Of a stretch of DNA of 64,000 nt, positions 53,254 through 63,827 are shown in pieces (position 1 is the first letter of the stretch; the number at the start of each line of letters is the position of its first letter). The stretch lies in NCBI GenBank assembly GCA_963738305.1, contig CAVTVU010000001.1:682001-746000 (forward strand), in the 5' to 3' direction. Position numbers and translations under genes: made by a program. This stretch comes from JBBRHQ01 sp963738305 (GTDB lineage Bacteria; Actinomycetota; Thermoleophilia; Solirubrobacterales; 70-9). Below the pieces are notes generated by a model. The model saw only the letters and a program-made list of their open reading frames with translations. It made no database searches and was not told the origin of the DNA.

Positions 53254-53669
53254 TCCACGACCCCTTCGCGATGGACGAACTTCGTCTTCACGGGAAGCTT
53301 GTGGCCGGCCAGGCGCAGGGCCTCCTTGGCCAGGTCCTCGGGTACGCCGGCGAGCTCGAACATCACCCTGCCCGGCTTGACCACGGCGACCCAGCCCTCC
53401 GGGTTGCCCTTGCCCGAGCCCATCCGCGTCTCGGCGGGCTTCTTCGTGTAGGGCTTGTCGGGGAAGATGTTGATCCAGACCTTGCCGCCGCGCTTGATCT
53501 TGCGCGTCATTGCGATTCGGGCGGCCTCGATCTGGCGGTTGGTGACCCAGCCGCGCTCCAGCGACTTCAACCCGTACTCGCCGAAGGCGACCTGGGTGCC
53601 GCCCTTCGCGTTGCCGCGCATCCGCCCGCGCATCTGCTTGCGGTGCTTGACCCGCTTCGGCATCAGCAT
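53250..53669 (-). CDS. rplP: 50S ribosomal protein L16
   Basis: 139 aa from ATG 53669 or 137 from ATG 53663. MPKRVKHRKQMRGRMRGNAKGG, residues 3-24, then GEYGLKSLERGWVTNRQIEAAR and RMGSGKGNPEGWVAVVKPG. L16 helps position A-site tRNA. The start overlaps the rpsC stop as TGATG. Confidence 0.97.
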   Translation of the reverse strand: MLMPKRVKHRKQMRGRMRGNAKGGTQVAFGEYGLKSLERGWVTNRQIEAARIAMTRKIKRGGKVWINIFPDKPYTKKPAETRMGSGKGNPEGWVAVVKPGRVMFELAGVPEDLAKEALRLAGHKLPVKTKFVHREGVVE

Positions 53670-54379
53670 CAGCGCCCGCCTCCCCCGCGCCGGCCGCCGC
53701 GCTCGCCCGGCTGTGGCGGACCCTCGTCTGCCGGGCTCTGCTCCGAAGCGAAGCCCTCGGGCATCACCTCGCCCTTGTTGATCCAGCATTTGACGCCGAT
53801 CCGGCCGGTAGTCGTGCGCGCCTCGAAGAAGCCGTAGTCGATGTCAGCCCGCAAGGTGTGCAGCGGCACTCGACCGTCCGAATAGCCCTCGGTCCGCGCC
53901 ATCTCAGCGCCGCCGAGCCGTCCCGAGACCTGGACCTTGACGCCCTTGGCCCCGGAGCGCATCGCCGAGGTCAGCGCCCGCTTCATCGCGCGGCGGAAGG
54001 CGACCCGGTTCTGGAGCTGCTCGGCGATCGACTGCGCGACCAGCTTCGCGTCGAGCTCGGGGCGCTTGACCTCGCGGATGTTGACCTTGACCGCCTTGCC
54101 GGTGATGTCGTGCAGATCCTTGCGGAGGGCGTCCACCTCGCTGCCCGACTTGCCGATCACGATGCCGGGACGCGCGGTGTGGATGTCCACAGCGACCTCG
54201 CCTCGGCGCTCGATCGTGATCTGCGAGAGCCCGGCGTGGGAGAGCTTGTTCTCGATGTGCTCACGGATGCTGAGGTCCTCGAGCAGAGTGTCGGCGAAGC
54301 CCTTCTCGTCGAACCAGTTCGACTTCCAGTCGTGGATGTAGCCGACACGAAAGCCCTCGGGGTGGATCTTTTGTCCCAT
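53669..54379 (-). CDS. rpsC: 30S ribosomal protein S3
   Basis: 236 aa. GQKIHPEGFRVGYIHDWKSN opens it. The KH motif is RPGIVIGKSGSEVDALRKDL; the C-terminal signature is IDYGFFEARTTTGRIGVKCWI. The tail is Gly/Arg-rich (ERGGRRGGGGR). S3 forms the mRNA entry site. Confidence 0.97.
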   Translation of the reverse strand: MGQKIHPEGFRVGYIHDWKSNWFDEKGFADTLLEDLSIREHIENKLSHAGLSQITIERRGEVAVDIHTARPGIVIGKSGSEVDALRKDLHDITGKAVKVNIREVKRPELDAKLVAQSIAEQLQNRVAFRRAMKRALTSAMRSGAKGVKVQVSGRLGGAEMARTEGYSDGRVPLHTLRADIDYGFFEARTTTGRIGVKCWINKGEVMPEGFASEQSPADEGPPQPGERGGRRGGGGR

Positions 54380-54382
54380 CCG

Positions 54383-54781
54383 TCAGTCCTCCGGGGTCAG
54401 CGCCACCGAGATGTGGCTGGTTCGCTTGTTGATCGTCGTTGCCCGCCCCAAGGCGCGGGGGCGGTAGCGGCGCAGTGTCGGCCCTTCGTCGACGGTGATT
54501 TCGGCGACGGTCATCTCGTCGGAGACCAGGTCGAAGTTGTTCTCCGCGTTGGCCGCGGCGGAGTCGATCAGCTTGCCGATGTCGCGGGCCGCGTGGCGCG
54601 GCGAGAACCGCAGCAGCGCCCGCGCCTTCTCGATCTGCAACCCCCGCACCTGGTCGGCGACCAGCCGCGCCTTGCGCGGAGCGATCCGCACGTAGCGCGC
54701 GCTCGCCCGCACCATCACCGGCGCCGGCTCGGGGGCCTTCTTGGTGGCTGTGCTCGTCGCCCTCTTCGCCTTCTCAGCCAT
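54383..54781 (-). CDS. rplV: 50S ribosomal protein L22
   Basis: 132 aa. MVRASARYVRIAPRKARLVADQVRG is the L22 start (residues 23-47) after a short Ala/Lys/Pro leader. The tunnel loop reads VDEGPTLRRYRPRALGRA. Intact. Confidence 0.97.
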   Translation of the reverse strand: MAEKAKRATSTATKKAPEPAPVMVRASARYVRIAPRKARLVADQVRGLQIEKARALLRFSPRHAARDIGKLIDSAAANAENNFDLVSDEMTVAEITVDEGPTLRRYRPRALGRATTINKRTSHISVALTPED

Positions 54782-54783
54782 CG

Positions 54784-55059
54784 CTACTCACTCGCCTTTC
54801 CGGTCCCGGAGTGCGAGCGGAAGGTGCGGGTGGGGGCAAACTCGCCCAGCTTGTTGCCGACCATCGACTCGGAGATGAACACAGGGACGTGCTTGCGCCC
54901 GTCGTGGACCGCGATCGTGTGGCCGACCATCTCCGGGAAGATCGTCGAGGTGCGCGACCAGGTCTTGACCATCTGCCTCTGGCCGGACTCATTCATCGCG
55001 TTGATTCGCACCATCAGCCGTTCCTCGGCCCAGGGGCCCTTCTTCGTCGACCTACCCAC
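54784..55059 (-). CDS. rpsS: 30S ribosomal protein S19
   Basis: 91 aa. GRSTKKGPWAEERLMVRINAM, then TWSRTSTIFPEMVGHTIAVHDGRKHVPVFI and LGEFAPTRTFRSHSG. Located in the 30S head. Intact; two bases from rplV. Confidence 0.97.
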   Translation of the reverse strand: MGRSTKKGPWAEERLMVRINAMNESGQRQMVKTWSRTSTIFPEMVGHTIAVHDGRKHVPVFISESMVGNKLGEFAPTRTFRSHSGTGKASE

Positions 55060-55065
55060 GAGCGA

Positions 55066-55908
55066 TCACCGCTTCTTCTTGCCGCGGCGTCGGCCGCGGA
55101 CGATGTAGCGATTTGACTGCTTGCCCTTCTTGCGGGTGCGGTAACCGAGCGTCGGCTTGCCCCAAGGGGTCACCGGGTGGCCGCCGGGGGTGTGGTGCGC
55201 CTCGCCGCCGCCGTGCGGGTGGTCGACCGGGTTCATCGCAACCCCGCGGGTCTGCGGGCGCTTGCCCTTGTGCCGATTGCGGCCGGCCTTGCCGATCTTG
55301 ATGTTCTGGTGCTCGGGGTTCGACAGCGAGCCGACCGTGGCGCGGCAATCGGCCCGGACCATCCGCATCTCAGAGGAGGGAAGGCGCAGGGTGACCATGT
55401 CGCCCTCCTTGGCCGCCAGCTGGATCGCGGTGCCGGCCGCGCGGCCGAGCTTGCCGCCCTGACCGGGAACCATCTCGACGTTGTGGACGATCGTCCCGGT
55501 CGGCATCTCGCGCAGGGCCAGCGCGTTGCCGGGGCGGATGTCGGCGCCGGGCCCGGATCGGACCTCGTCACCGACCCCGAGCTGCGCGGGGGCGAGGATG
55601 TAGGACTTGTGCCCGTTGGCGTAGTGGACCAGCGCGATGTAGCAGCTGCGGTTGGGGTCGTACTCGATCGTCGCGACCTTCGCCGGCACCCCATCCCTGC
55701 GGCGCTTGAAGTCGATCTTGCGGTAGCGGCGCTTGGCGCCCCCTCCGCGGTGGCGACTGGTGACGCGGCCCTTGGAGTTCCGTCCGCCGCTCTTGCGGAG
55801 GCCCTCGGTCAGCTTGCGCTCGGGCTCCGACTCCGTCACCTGCTCCCGGATCGGGTAGGTGGCGAAGCGGCGGCCGGGACTGGTGGGTTTGGTGCGTCGG
55901 TTCGGCAT
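55066..55908 (-). CDS. rplB: 50S ribosomal protein L2
   Basis: 280 aa, intact. TSPGRRFATYPIREQVTESEPE opens it. GRNSKGRVTSRHRGGGAKRRY, residues 42-62, then the peptidyl-transferase region AMNPVDHPHGGGEAHHTPGG with the conserved His. Required for subunit association. Confidence 0.98.
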   Translation of the reverse strand: MPNRRTKPTSPGRRFATYPIREQVTESEPERKLTEGLRKSGGRNSKGRVTSRHRGGGAKRRYRKIDFKRRRDGVPAKVATIEYDPNRSCYIALVHYANGHKSYILAPAQLGVGDEVRSGPGADIRPGNALALREMPTGTIVHNVEMVPGQGGKLGRAAGTAIQLAAKEGDMVTLRLPSSEMRMVRADCRATVGSLSNPEHQNIKIGKAGRNRHKGKRPQTRGVAMNPVDHPHGGGEAHHTPGGHPVTPWGKPTLGYRTRKKGKQSNRYIVRGRRRGKKKR

Positions 55909-55910
55909 GG

Positions 55911-56204
55911 CTACTCCGTCGCCGCTCCCTCGAACAGCTCGATCCGCTCGCCCGGGGCGAGCTGGACCACGGCCTTCTTCCAGGCCCGGGTGCGGCCGCG
56001 ATACAGCCCGCGGCGCTTCGGCTTGGCACGCACCTTGGAGGTGCGCACGGCGGCCACCTCGACCTCGAAGATCTCCTCGACGGCTTGCGCGATCTGCGTC
56101 TTATGCGCCCGGTCGTCAACCCGGAACGTGTACTTGCCCTCGGCGATTAGCGCGTAGCTCTTCTCGGAGATCACCGGGCGAATGACCACGGTGCGGGGGT
56201 TCAC
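55911..56204 (-). CDS. rplW: 50S ribosomal protein L23
   Basis: 97 aa from GTG 56204, which overlaps the rplD stop. VVIRPVISEKSYALIAEGKYTF and VRTSKVRAKPKRRGLYRGR are typical. It docks trigger factor and SRP at the tunnel exit. Confidence 0.96.
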   Translation of the reverse strand: MNPRTVVIRPVISEKSYALIAEGKYTFRVDDRAHKTQIAQAVEEIFEVEVAAVRTSKVRAKPKRRGLYRGRTRAWKKAVVQLAPGERIELFEGAATE

Positions 56205-56824
56205 GAGCCCGCCCCCGCCCGCGCCGACAGGACGTTCAGCGCCTCCTCGGAAAGGATCAGCGAAGCGGTCGCGATCACGTCCGCCACCCCGACCGAGCCG
56301 ACCTCGGCGACCTCGACCCGCTCGATGTTGCGAAAGCTCCTCAGGGCACCCGTCTCCTCGGCCGTGATCACGACCAGCGTCGGGCGCCCAGCGCCCCACC
56401 CCTCCAGCGCCTCCGCGGCGCGCTTGGTCGAGGGCTCATCGAAGCCCGAGGCGTCGAGAATCGCGACGCTGCCGCGGTCGGCGTGGACCGAGAGCGCGGA
56501 GCGCAGCGCCCGGCGGCGCGCCTTGCGATTGACCTTGACGGTGTAGCGGCGAGGCTTGGGGCCGAAGGCGACGCCGCCGCCGGTGCGGTGGGGCACGCTG
56601 AGGGCGCCGACCCGGGCGCGCCCGGTCCCCTTCTGGCGCCAGGCCTTGGCGGTGGTCATCGAGACCTGCCCACGGGTCAGGGTGGACGCGGTGCCGCGCC
56701 GGCGAGAGGCGAGGTCCGCCCGTGCCGCCTCGTCGACGAGAGACTGATGGAAGGGCTCGGCGAAGATCCCCTCGGGCAGGTCGACCTTGGTCGTCTTGCC
56801 GAGCACGGCGGCCTTGCTAGCCAT
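56201..56824 (-). CDS. rplD: 50S ribosomal protein L4
   Basis: 207 aa. FAEPFHQSLVDEAARADLAS, then RGQVSMTTAKAWRQKGTGRARVGALSVPHRTGGG, residues 51-84, is the tunnel loop. L4 represses the S10 operon in enterobacteria; whether it does here is unknown. Overlaps rplC by 8 bp. Confidence 0.97.
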   Translation of the reverse strand: MASKAAVLGKTTKVDLPEGIFAEPFHQSLVDEAARADLASRRRGTASTLTRGQVSMTTAKAWRQKGTGRARVGALSVPHRTGGGVAFGPKPRRYTVKVNRKARRRALRSALSVHADRGSVAILDASGFDEPSTKRAAEALEGWGAGRPTLVVITAEETGALRSFRNIERVEVAEVGSVGVADVIATASLILSEEALNVLSARAGAGS

Positions 56825-57482
56825 CAGCGCGGACCTCGACGATCGCGTTGCGGGACCCTGGGACCGAGCCGTGGATCAGCAGCAGGTTGCGCTCGGCGTC
56901 GATCTGGGCGACCTCGAGCCCGCGCTGGGTGACCCGCTTTCCGCCCATCCGGCCCGGCATCTTCATCCCCTTGAACACCCGGGCGGGCCAGGCGCTCGCC
57001 CCGATCGAGCCGGGAGCGCGGACGTTGTGCGAGCCGTGGCTGACCGGCCCGCGGCTGAAGTTGTGCCGCTTGATCCCGCCTTGGAAGCCCTTGCCGATCG
57101 AGACCCCCGAGACCTTGACGCGCTGGCCTTCCTCGAATGAGGTGACCGTCACGGTCTGGCCCACCTTGGCGCCGGCCTCCTCGGCCTCGCCCTCCGCCTC
57201 CCCCTCGGGCTCGCCAGCCGGGATCTCGGCGTCGCGGAACTCGACCAGGTGGCGCATCGGGGCCGCCCCGGCCTTCACCAGGTGCCCGACCTCGGCCTTG
57301 CTCAGCTTGGCCTCCGCGGTCTCGCCGAAGGCGAGCTGGATCGCGTCGTAGCCGTCGCGGTCGGCCTTGCGGATCGCGGTGATCGGGCAGGGGCCCGCCT
57401 CGATCACCGTGACGGGCAGTACGGTGCCGTCCTCGCGGAAGATCTGGGTCATGCCGAGCTTTCGGCCGATGATCGCCGACAT
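56817..57482 (-). CDS. rplC: 50S ribosomal protein L3 with small acidic insertion
   Basis: 221 aa from ATG 57482. SAIIGRKLGMTQIFREDGTVLPVTVIEAGPC opens it (residues 2-32). A Glu/Gly/Ala-rich insertion (GEPEGEAEGEAEEAG) lies near residue 110. The conserved tail VRAPGSIGASAWPARVFKGMKMPGRMG, residues 155-181, reaches the peptidyl-transferase centre. Confidence 0.96.
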   Translation of the reverse strand: MSAIIGRKLGMTQIFREDGTVLPVTVIEAGPCPITAIRKADRDGYDAIQLAFGETAEAKLSKAEVGHLVKAGAAPMRHLVEFRDAEIPAGEPEGEAEGEAEEAGAKVGQTVTVTSFEEGQRVKVSGVSIGKGFQGGIKRHNFSRGPVSHGSHNVRAPGSIGASAWPARVFKGMKMPGRMGGKRVTQRGLEVAQIDAERNLLLIHGSVPGSRNAIVEVRADG

Positions 57483-57496
57483 CAGGCCCCGTTCCC

Positions 57497-57548
57497 GGCA
57501 ATGCTCCGCTCGCGCGGAATCAGATTTAGACGCTCGCTCGGCATTGCC
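57497..57548 (-). promoter_or_regulatory. Long-range inverted repeat between rpsJ and rplC
   Basis: GGCAATGC at 57497-57504 and GCATTGCC at 57541-57548 pair across 36 bases and fill the 65-bp gap between the two genes. The structure ends just before the rplC start and could modulate its translation. Confidence 0.4.
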
Positions 57549-57868
57549 TACAACCTGATCTCGATGTCCACGCCGGCCGGCAGCGAATCCAGCCGCTGCA
57601 GCGAGTCCACTGTCTTCGGGCTCGGCTGGTGGATGTCGATCAGCCGTTTGTGGGTGCGGATCTCGAAGTGCTCGCGCGAGTCCTTGTCCTTGAACGGGGA
57701 GCGGATCACGCAGTAGACGTTCTTCTCGGTCGGCAGCGGCACCGGGCCGGAGACGCTCGCGCCCGTGCGCTCGGCCGTTTCCACGATCTCGCGAGCGGCG
57801 CGATCGATCGCGTCGTGGTCGTACGCCTTGAGGCGGATCCGGATTTTCTGAGCCGCGATGGCCGACAC
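57548..57868 (-). CDS. rpsJ: 30S ribosomal protein S10
   Basis: 106 aa. KIRIRLKAYDHDAIDRAAREIV, then VSGPVPLPTEKNVYCVIRSPFKDKDSREHFE, residues 40-70, and the end DSLPAGVDIEIRL. Also the antitermination factor NusE. First gene of the S10 operon, 146 bp after tuf. Confidence 0.97.
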   Translation of the reverse strand: MSAIAAQKIRIRLKAYDHDAIDRAAREIVETAERTGASVSGPVPLPTEKNVYCVIRSPFKDKDSREHFEIRTHKRLIDIHQPSPKTVDSLQRLDSLPAGVDIEIRL

Positions 57869-57906
57869 TTCGTGCTGCTGTCCTTCCTTGTCTTACTCGC
57901 GCAATC

Positions 57907-57939
57907 GGGGCGCCGCCCCGGTTGGTGGGGCGCCGCCCC
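57907..57939. repeat. Tandem GC palindromes between tuf and rpsJ
   Basis: Two identical copies of GGGGCGCCGCCCC (57907-57919 and 57927-57939), each itself a palindrome, 7 bp apart. A third hairpin GCCGCC-GTCCT-GGCGGC lies at 57964-57980. Together with the tuf stem-loop they make the tuf-rpsJ gap densely structured. Confidence 0.6.
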
Positions 57940-57984
57940 GGTCGTATGTCCTTTGCAGTTATTGCCGCCGTCCTGGCGGCGAAA

Positions 57985-58005
57985 GGGCGGGCACCGTGCC
58001 CGCCC
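57985..58005 (-). terminator. Strong hairpin after tuf
   Basis: GGGCGGGCAC-C-GTGCCCGCCC, ten perfect pairs, starts 10 bp after the tuf stop on the minus strand. No long U-run follows. It probably ends or processes the str transcript before the S10 operon. Confidence 0.65.
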
Positions 58006-58014
58006 TCGGGGTCG

Positions 58015-59199
<1,185 letters not shown>

Positions 59200-59343
59200 C
59201 TCTCTCCTTGGGCCTTTCTTGGTTTCTCGTCTTTGCTGTCTGGTCTAAGTGATTTGGTGTTCGGGCTGCTCGGCAGGGTGATTTGTGCTGCCCGCAGGCG
59301 AACCCAGGCAATATAGCTACAAATCTGGGTTCGGCCCGTTTGC

Positions 59344-61455
<2,112 letters not shown>

Positions 61456-61532
61456 TATTGGGCGTAGAGTGTCTGTTGGTGGGGGGCTTGGAAGAGAGGT
61501 GGCGTCTTTGCTGAGATCCCGGTTTCGCGCAC

Positions 61533-61552
61533 AAAAAAGGCCCTTGCGGGCC
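61533..61552 (-). terminator. Terminator-like hairpin in the fusA leader
   Basis: On the minus strand GGCCC-GCAA-GGGCC is followed at once by six T, about 78 nt before the fusA ATG. A GGTCCCGG segment at 61579-61587 upstream could pair with the 5' arm (7 of 8 positions) as an antiterminator. The stem is short, but the layout is that of an attenuator. Confidence 0.5.
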
Positions 61553-61701
61553 CGGCACGATCTTTGCTCCGCGAGCTCCGGGACCGACGTCTATGTCGAG
61601 CGGCTATCCATTGGTCGGGAAACGGCTCCTGACGACCCCGGCCGGCAGGCTGATGCGTGCCTGGGGATCGTGCCTGGGCGACGCGCGATGATAGCAGAGC
61701 T

Positions 61702-62775
61702 ATGAAGCCATTCCGGAGGCGGCGAGAGCCGCACAGGGAGCGCGAGCGGGCGGCCCGCCAGGCCCGCCGCGAGGAGCTCTCGGCGCGCCTGCGGGGCGAG
61801 GAGCCGGACGAGTCGAACGCAGCGCGGGAGCAGCGGCGTGCCGAGCGGGACGCTGCCCGCCAGGACAAGGCGCAGGAGCCGAAGGTCGGGAAGCCGCGCA
61901 AGCGGCGGCCGAAGCAGCGGGTCAGGCGGAAGGCCAGGGCCGCCCGGGTCGAGGCCACGCGCTCCTCGGCCGCGCTGGGGAGGCGCGGGAAGTCGAGCTT
62001 CGACGGCGCCAGACGCGCCTGGCGCCGCGGAATGCGGGCCACCGCGACCAGGGCAAGCACGGTCGGGCCGGCCCTGGGCCGCGCGGCCGGCCGGGCCTGG
62101 GCTCTGATCGCGCCGCTCTTCGCCTTCGCCTTCGGGCTGCTTGCGCGCGGCTACCGGCTGTTGCGGGCCGGACTGGTCCGCCTGGGGCGGATGGTCCGCG
62201 GCGGCATCCGCCGCCTCGATCGTCTCCTGACGCCGGCGCGTGGGGCCTTCCTGGTCACCGTCGGGGCCGCCGGATGCCTGGTGCTTTCCCAGTTCGTCAA
62301 CTACCGGGGAGTCGAGATCGGACAGCCGGGCTACGGCCAGGTGGCGGCGATCGCCTCGGCCCCGCAGATGGACCTCCAGAGGGCCGGCGAGGCTCATTCC
62401 TACCTGCTCATCCCACTCGCCGTCTTCGCCGTGGTGATGGCCGCCGTGGCCGCCATCGCCGGTCGGCGCCGTGCCGCCGAGATGGTGGCCCTCGCCGGGC
62501 TCGCCGGGCTCGCGGTGACGCTGCTGATCGACATGCCCAGCGGCCTGGACGCGGGCTCCGTAGGGGTCCGGTTCTCCGGCGCGCACGCGGTGTTGCGAGA
62601 GGGGTTCTACGCTCAGCTCGCCGCCTGCGCCGGCCTCGTAATCTGCGGCGCGGCGCTGGTGCTCGACCTGGGCGCGGCCCGCTCGGGCGCGAGGAGGCGA
62701 GCTCGACATCACCGCCGGCAGGACCGGACGCGGCGCTCGCGGAAGGCGCCGTCGTTGGCGGAGAGCGGCACGTGA
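61702..62775 (+). CDS. Hypothetical membrane protein with strongly basic N-terminus
   Basis: 357 aa from ATG 61702. Residues 1-130 are very rich in Arg, Lys and Ala with coiled-coil character (EPHRERERAARQARREEL, QRRAERDAARQDKAQEPK). Four hydrophobic helices follow (FLVTVGAAGCLVLSQFV, LLIPLAVFAVVMAAVAAIAG, MVALAGLAGLAVTLLID, LAACAGLVICGAALVLDLG), with an outside loop between. The C-terminal half is similar to the next gene, so the two are tandem paralogues. No family recognised. It lies on the strand opposite to the str operon. GTGA overlap joins it to its partner. Confidence 0.7.
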   Translation: MKPFRRRREPHRERERAARQARREELSARLRGEEPDESNAAREQRRAERDAARQDKAQEPKVGKPRKRRPKQRVRRKARAARVEATRSSAALGRRGKSSFDGARRAWRRGMRATATRASTVGPALGRAAGRAWALIAPLFAFAFGLLARGYRLLRAGLVRLGRMVRGGIRRLDRLLTPARGAFLVTVGAAGCLVLSQFVNYRGVEIGQPGYGQVAAIASAPQMDLQRAGEAHSYLLIPLAVFAVVMAAVAAIAGRRRAAEMVALAGLAGLAVTLLIDMPSGLDAGSVGVRFSGAHAVLREGFYAQLAACAGLVICGAALVLDLGAARSGARRRARHHRRQDRTRRSRKAPSLAESGT

Positions 62776-63347
62776 GCGAGGGGGCCCGCTACGAGCGAGT
62801 TCTTCCCTTCTCCTGCCTGGCCGGAGCGTTGCTGCTGATCGCCTCCGAGCTGATGGACACCTTCCGCTTCGACGCGGTGGATGAGGTGTCGGGAGGCGTC
62901 GGGGCAGTCACCACCGTGGCCGACCGCCACCAGCACGCGATGCTCATTCTCGGCCTGTTCGCGGTCCTTGCCCTCCTCGTTGCGATCGGGACCGGCTCGA
63001 AGCCCGCCGCGGTGGCCGTCGCCGTGTCCGGGGCCGCCGCGTTGCTCCTGTTCGTCCTCATCGACGTCCCCGACGCCGGCAAGGTCGGGACCTTCAGTGA
63101 CGCCGGGCGCTCGTTCGTCGACGCCAAGGCGGTTCCCGAGGGTGGCTTCTGGCTGGAGCTGATCGGGGCGTTGGTGCTCGCGGTCTGCGGGGGCGCGCTG
63201 GCGACCCTCAGCCCGGCCCAACTTCGGGCGCTGCGACCCGGGGCGCGGAAGGGCGAGAAGAAGGGGAGCGGCACCGCGACCCCGAAGCGAGGGCGCAGGC
63301 GTGTGCCCCGTCTGCGCAAGGCCTCCCAGGAGGCCGGCGGCAGCTAG
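62772..63347 (+). CDS. Hypothetical four-helix membrane protein, paralogue of the preceding gene
   Basis: 191 aa from GTG 62772, which overlaps the previous stop. Helices: LPFSCLAGALLLIASELM, AMLILGLFAVLALLVAIGTG, AVAVSGAAALLLFVLID and ELIGALVLAVCGGALATL. The stretch VLIDVPDAGKVGTFSDAGRSF plus EGGFWLELIGALVLAVCGGAL, residues 98-150, matches LLIDMPSGLDAGSVGVRFSG plus EGFYAQLAACAGLVICGAAL of the partner. Basic tail. It ends 4 bp from the rpsG stop, convergent. Function unknown. Confidence 0.7.
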   Translation: MSEGARYERVLPFSCLAGALLLIASELMDTFRFDAVDEVSGGVGAVTTVADRHQHAMLILGLFAVLALLVAIGTGSKPAAVAVAVSGAAALLLFVLIDVPDAGKVGTFSDAGRSFVDAKAVPEGGFWLELIGALVLAVCGGALATLSPAQLRALRPGARKGEKKGSGTATPKRGRRRVPRLRKASQEAGGS

Positions 63348-63351
63348 CTGG

Positions 63352-63822
63352 CTACCAGCGGTAGTGGGCGAACGCCTTGTTCGCCTGGGCCATCCGGTAG
63401 ATGTCGTCCTTGCGCTTCCACGCGCTGCCCTGCTGCTTGGTCGCGTCGAGGATCTCATTCGCGAGGCGCTCGGCCATCAAGTACTCGCGGCGGCGGCGGG
63501 CGAAGTCCACGAGCCAGCGGACCGCGAGCGTGCGGGCGCGGCGGGCCGGAACTTCGACAGGAACCTGGTAGGTGGCGCCACCGACCCGGCGGGAGCGGAC
63601 CTCCAGCACCGGAGTCAGTTGCTTGACCGCCTCGTCGAGAGTCTCCACCGGGTCCTCACCCGAGCGCTCCCCGACCAGCGCCAGGGCGTCGTAGACGATC
63701 TCCTCGGCGCGCGACTTCTTGCCGTGGGTCATCACCTTGTTGATCACCTGCTGGACGAGCCGGCTGCGATGCCGCGAGTCTGGCTCGACCGGTCGGATCT
63801 GGGCTGCGGTGCGGCGCGGCAT
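63352..63822 (-). CDS. rpsG: 30S ribosomal protein S7
   Basis: 156 aa, intact. RLVQQVINKVMTHGKKSRAEEIVYDAL, residues 21-47, then VRSRRVGGATYQVPVEVPARRARTLAVRWL and KRKDDIYRMAQANKAFAHYRW. It organises the 30S head. 5 bp after rpsL; its transcript would then run antisense into the two membrane genes. Confidence 0.97.
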   Translation of the reverse strand: MPRRTAAQIRPVEPDSRHRSRLVQQVINKVMTHGKKSRAEEIVYDALALVGERSGEDPVETLDEAVKQLTPVLEVRSRRVGGATYQVPVEVPARRARTLAVRWLVDFARRRREYLMAERLANEILDATKQQGSAWKRKDDIYRMAQANKAFAHYRW

Positions 63823-63827
63823 CCGGT

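Noticed and set aside
61456..61701. A known riboswitch class in the fusA leader
   Set aside because: Only a short terminator hairpin and a possible alternative pairing are visible; no conserved aptamer core was recognised.
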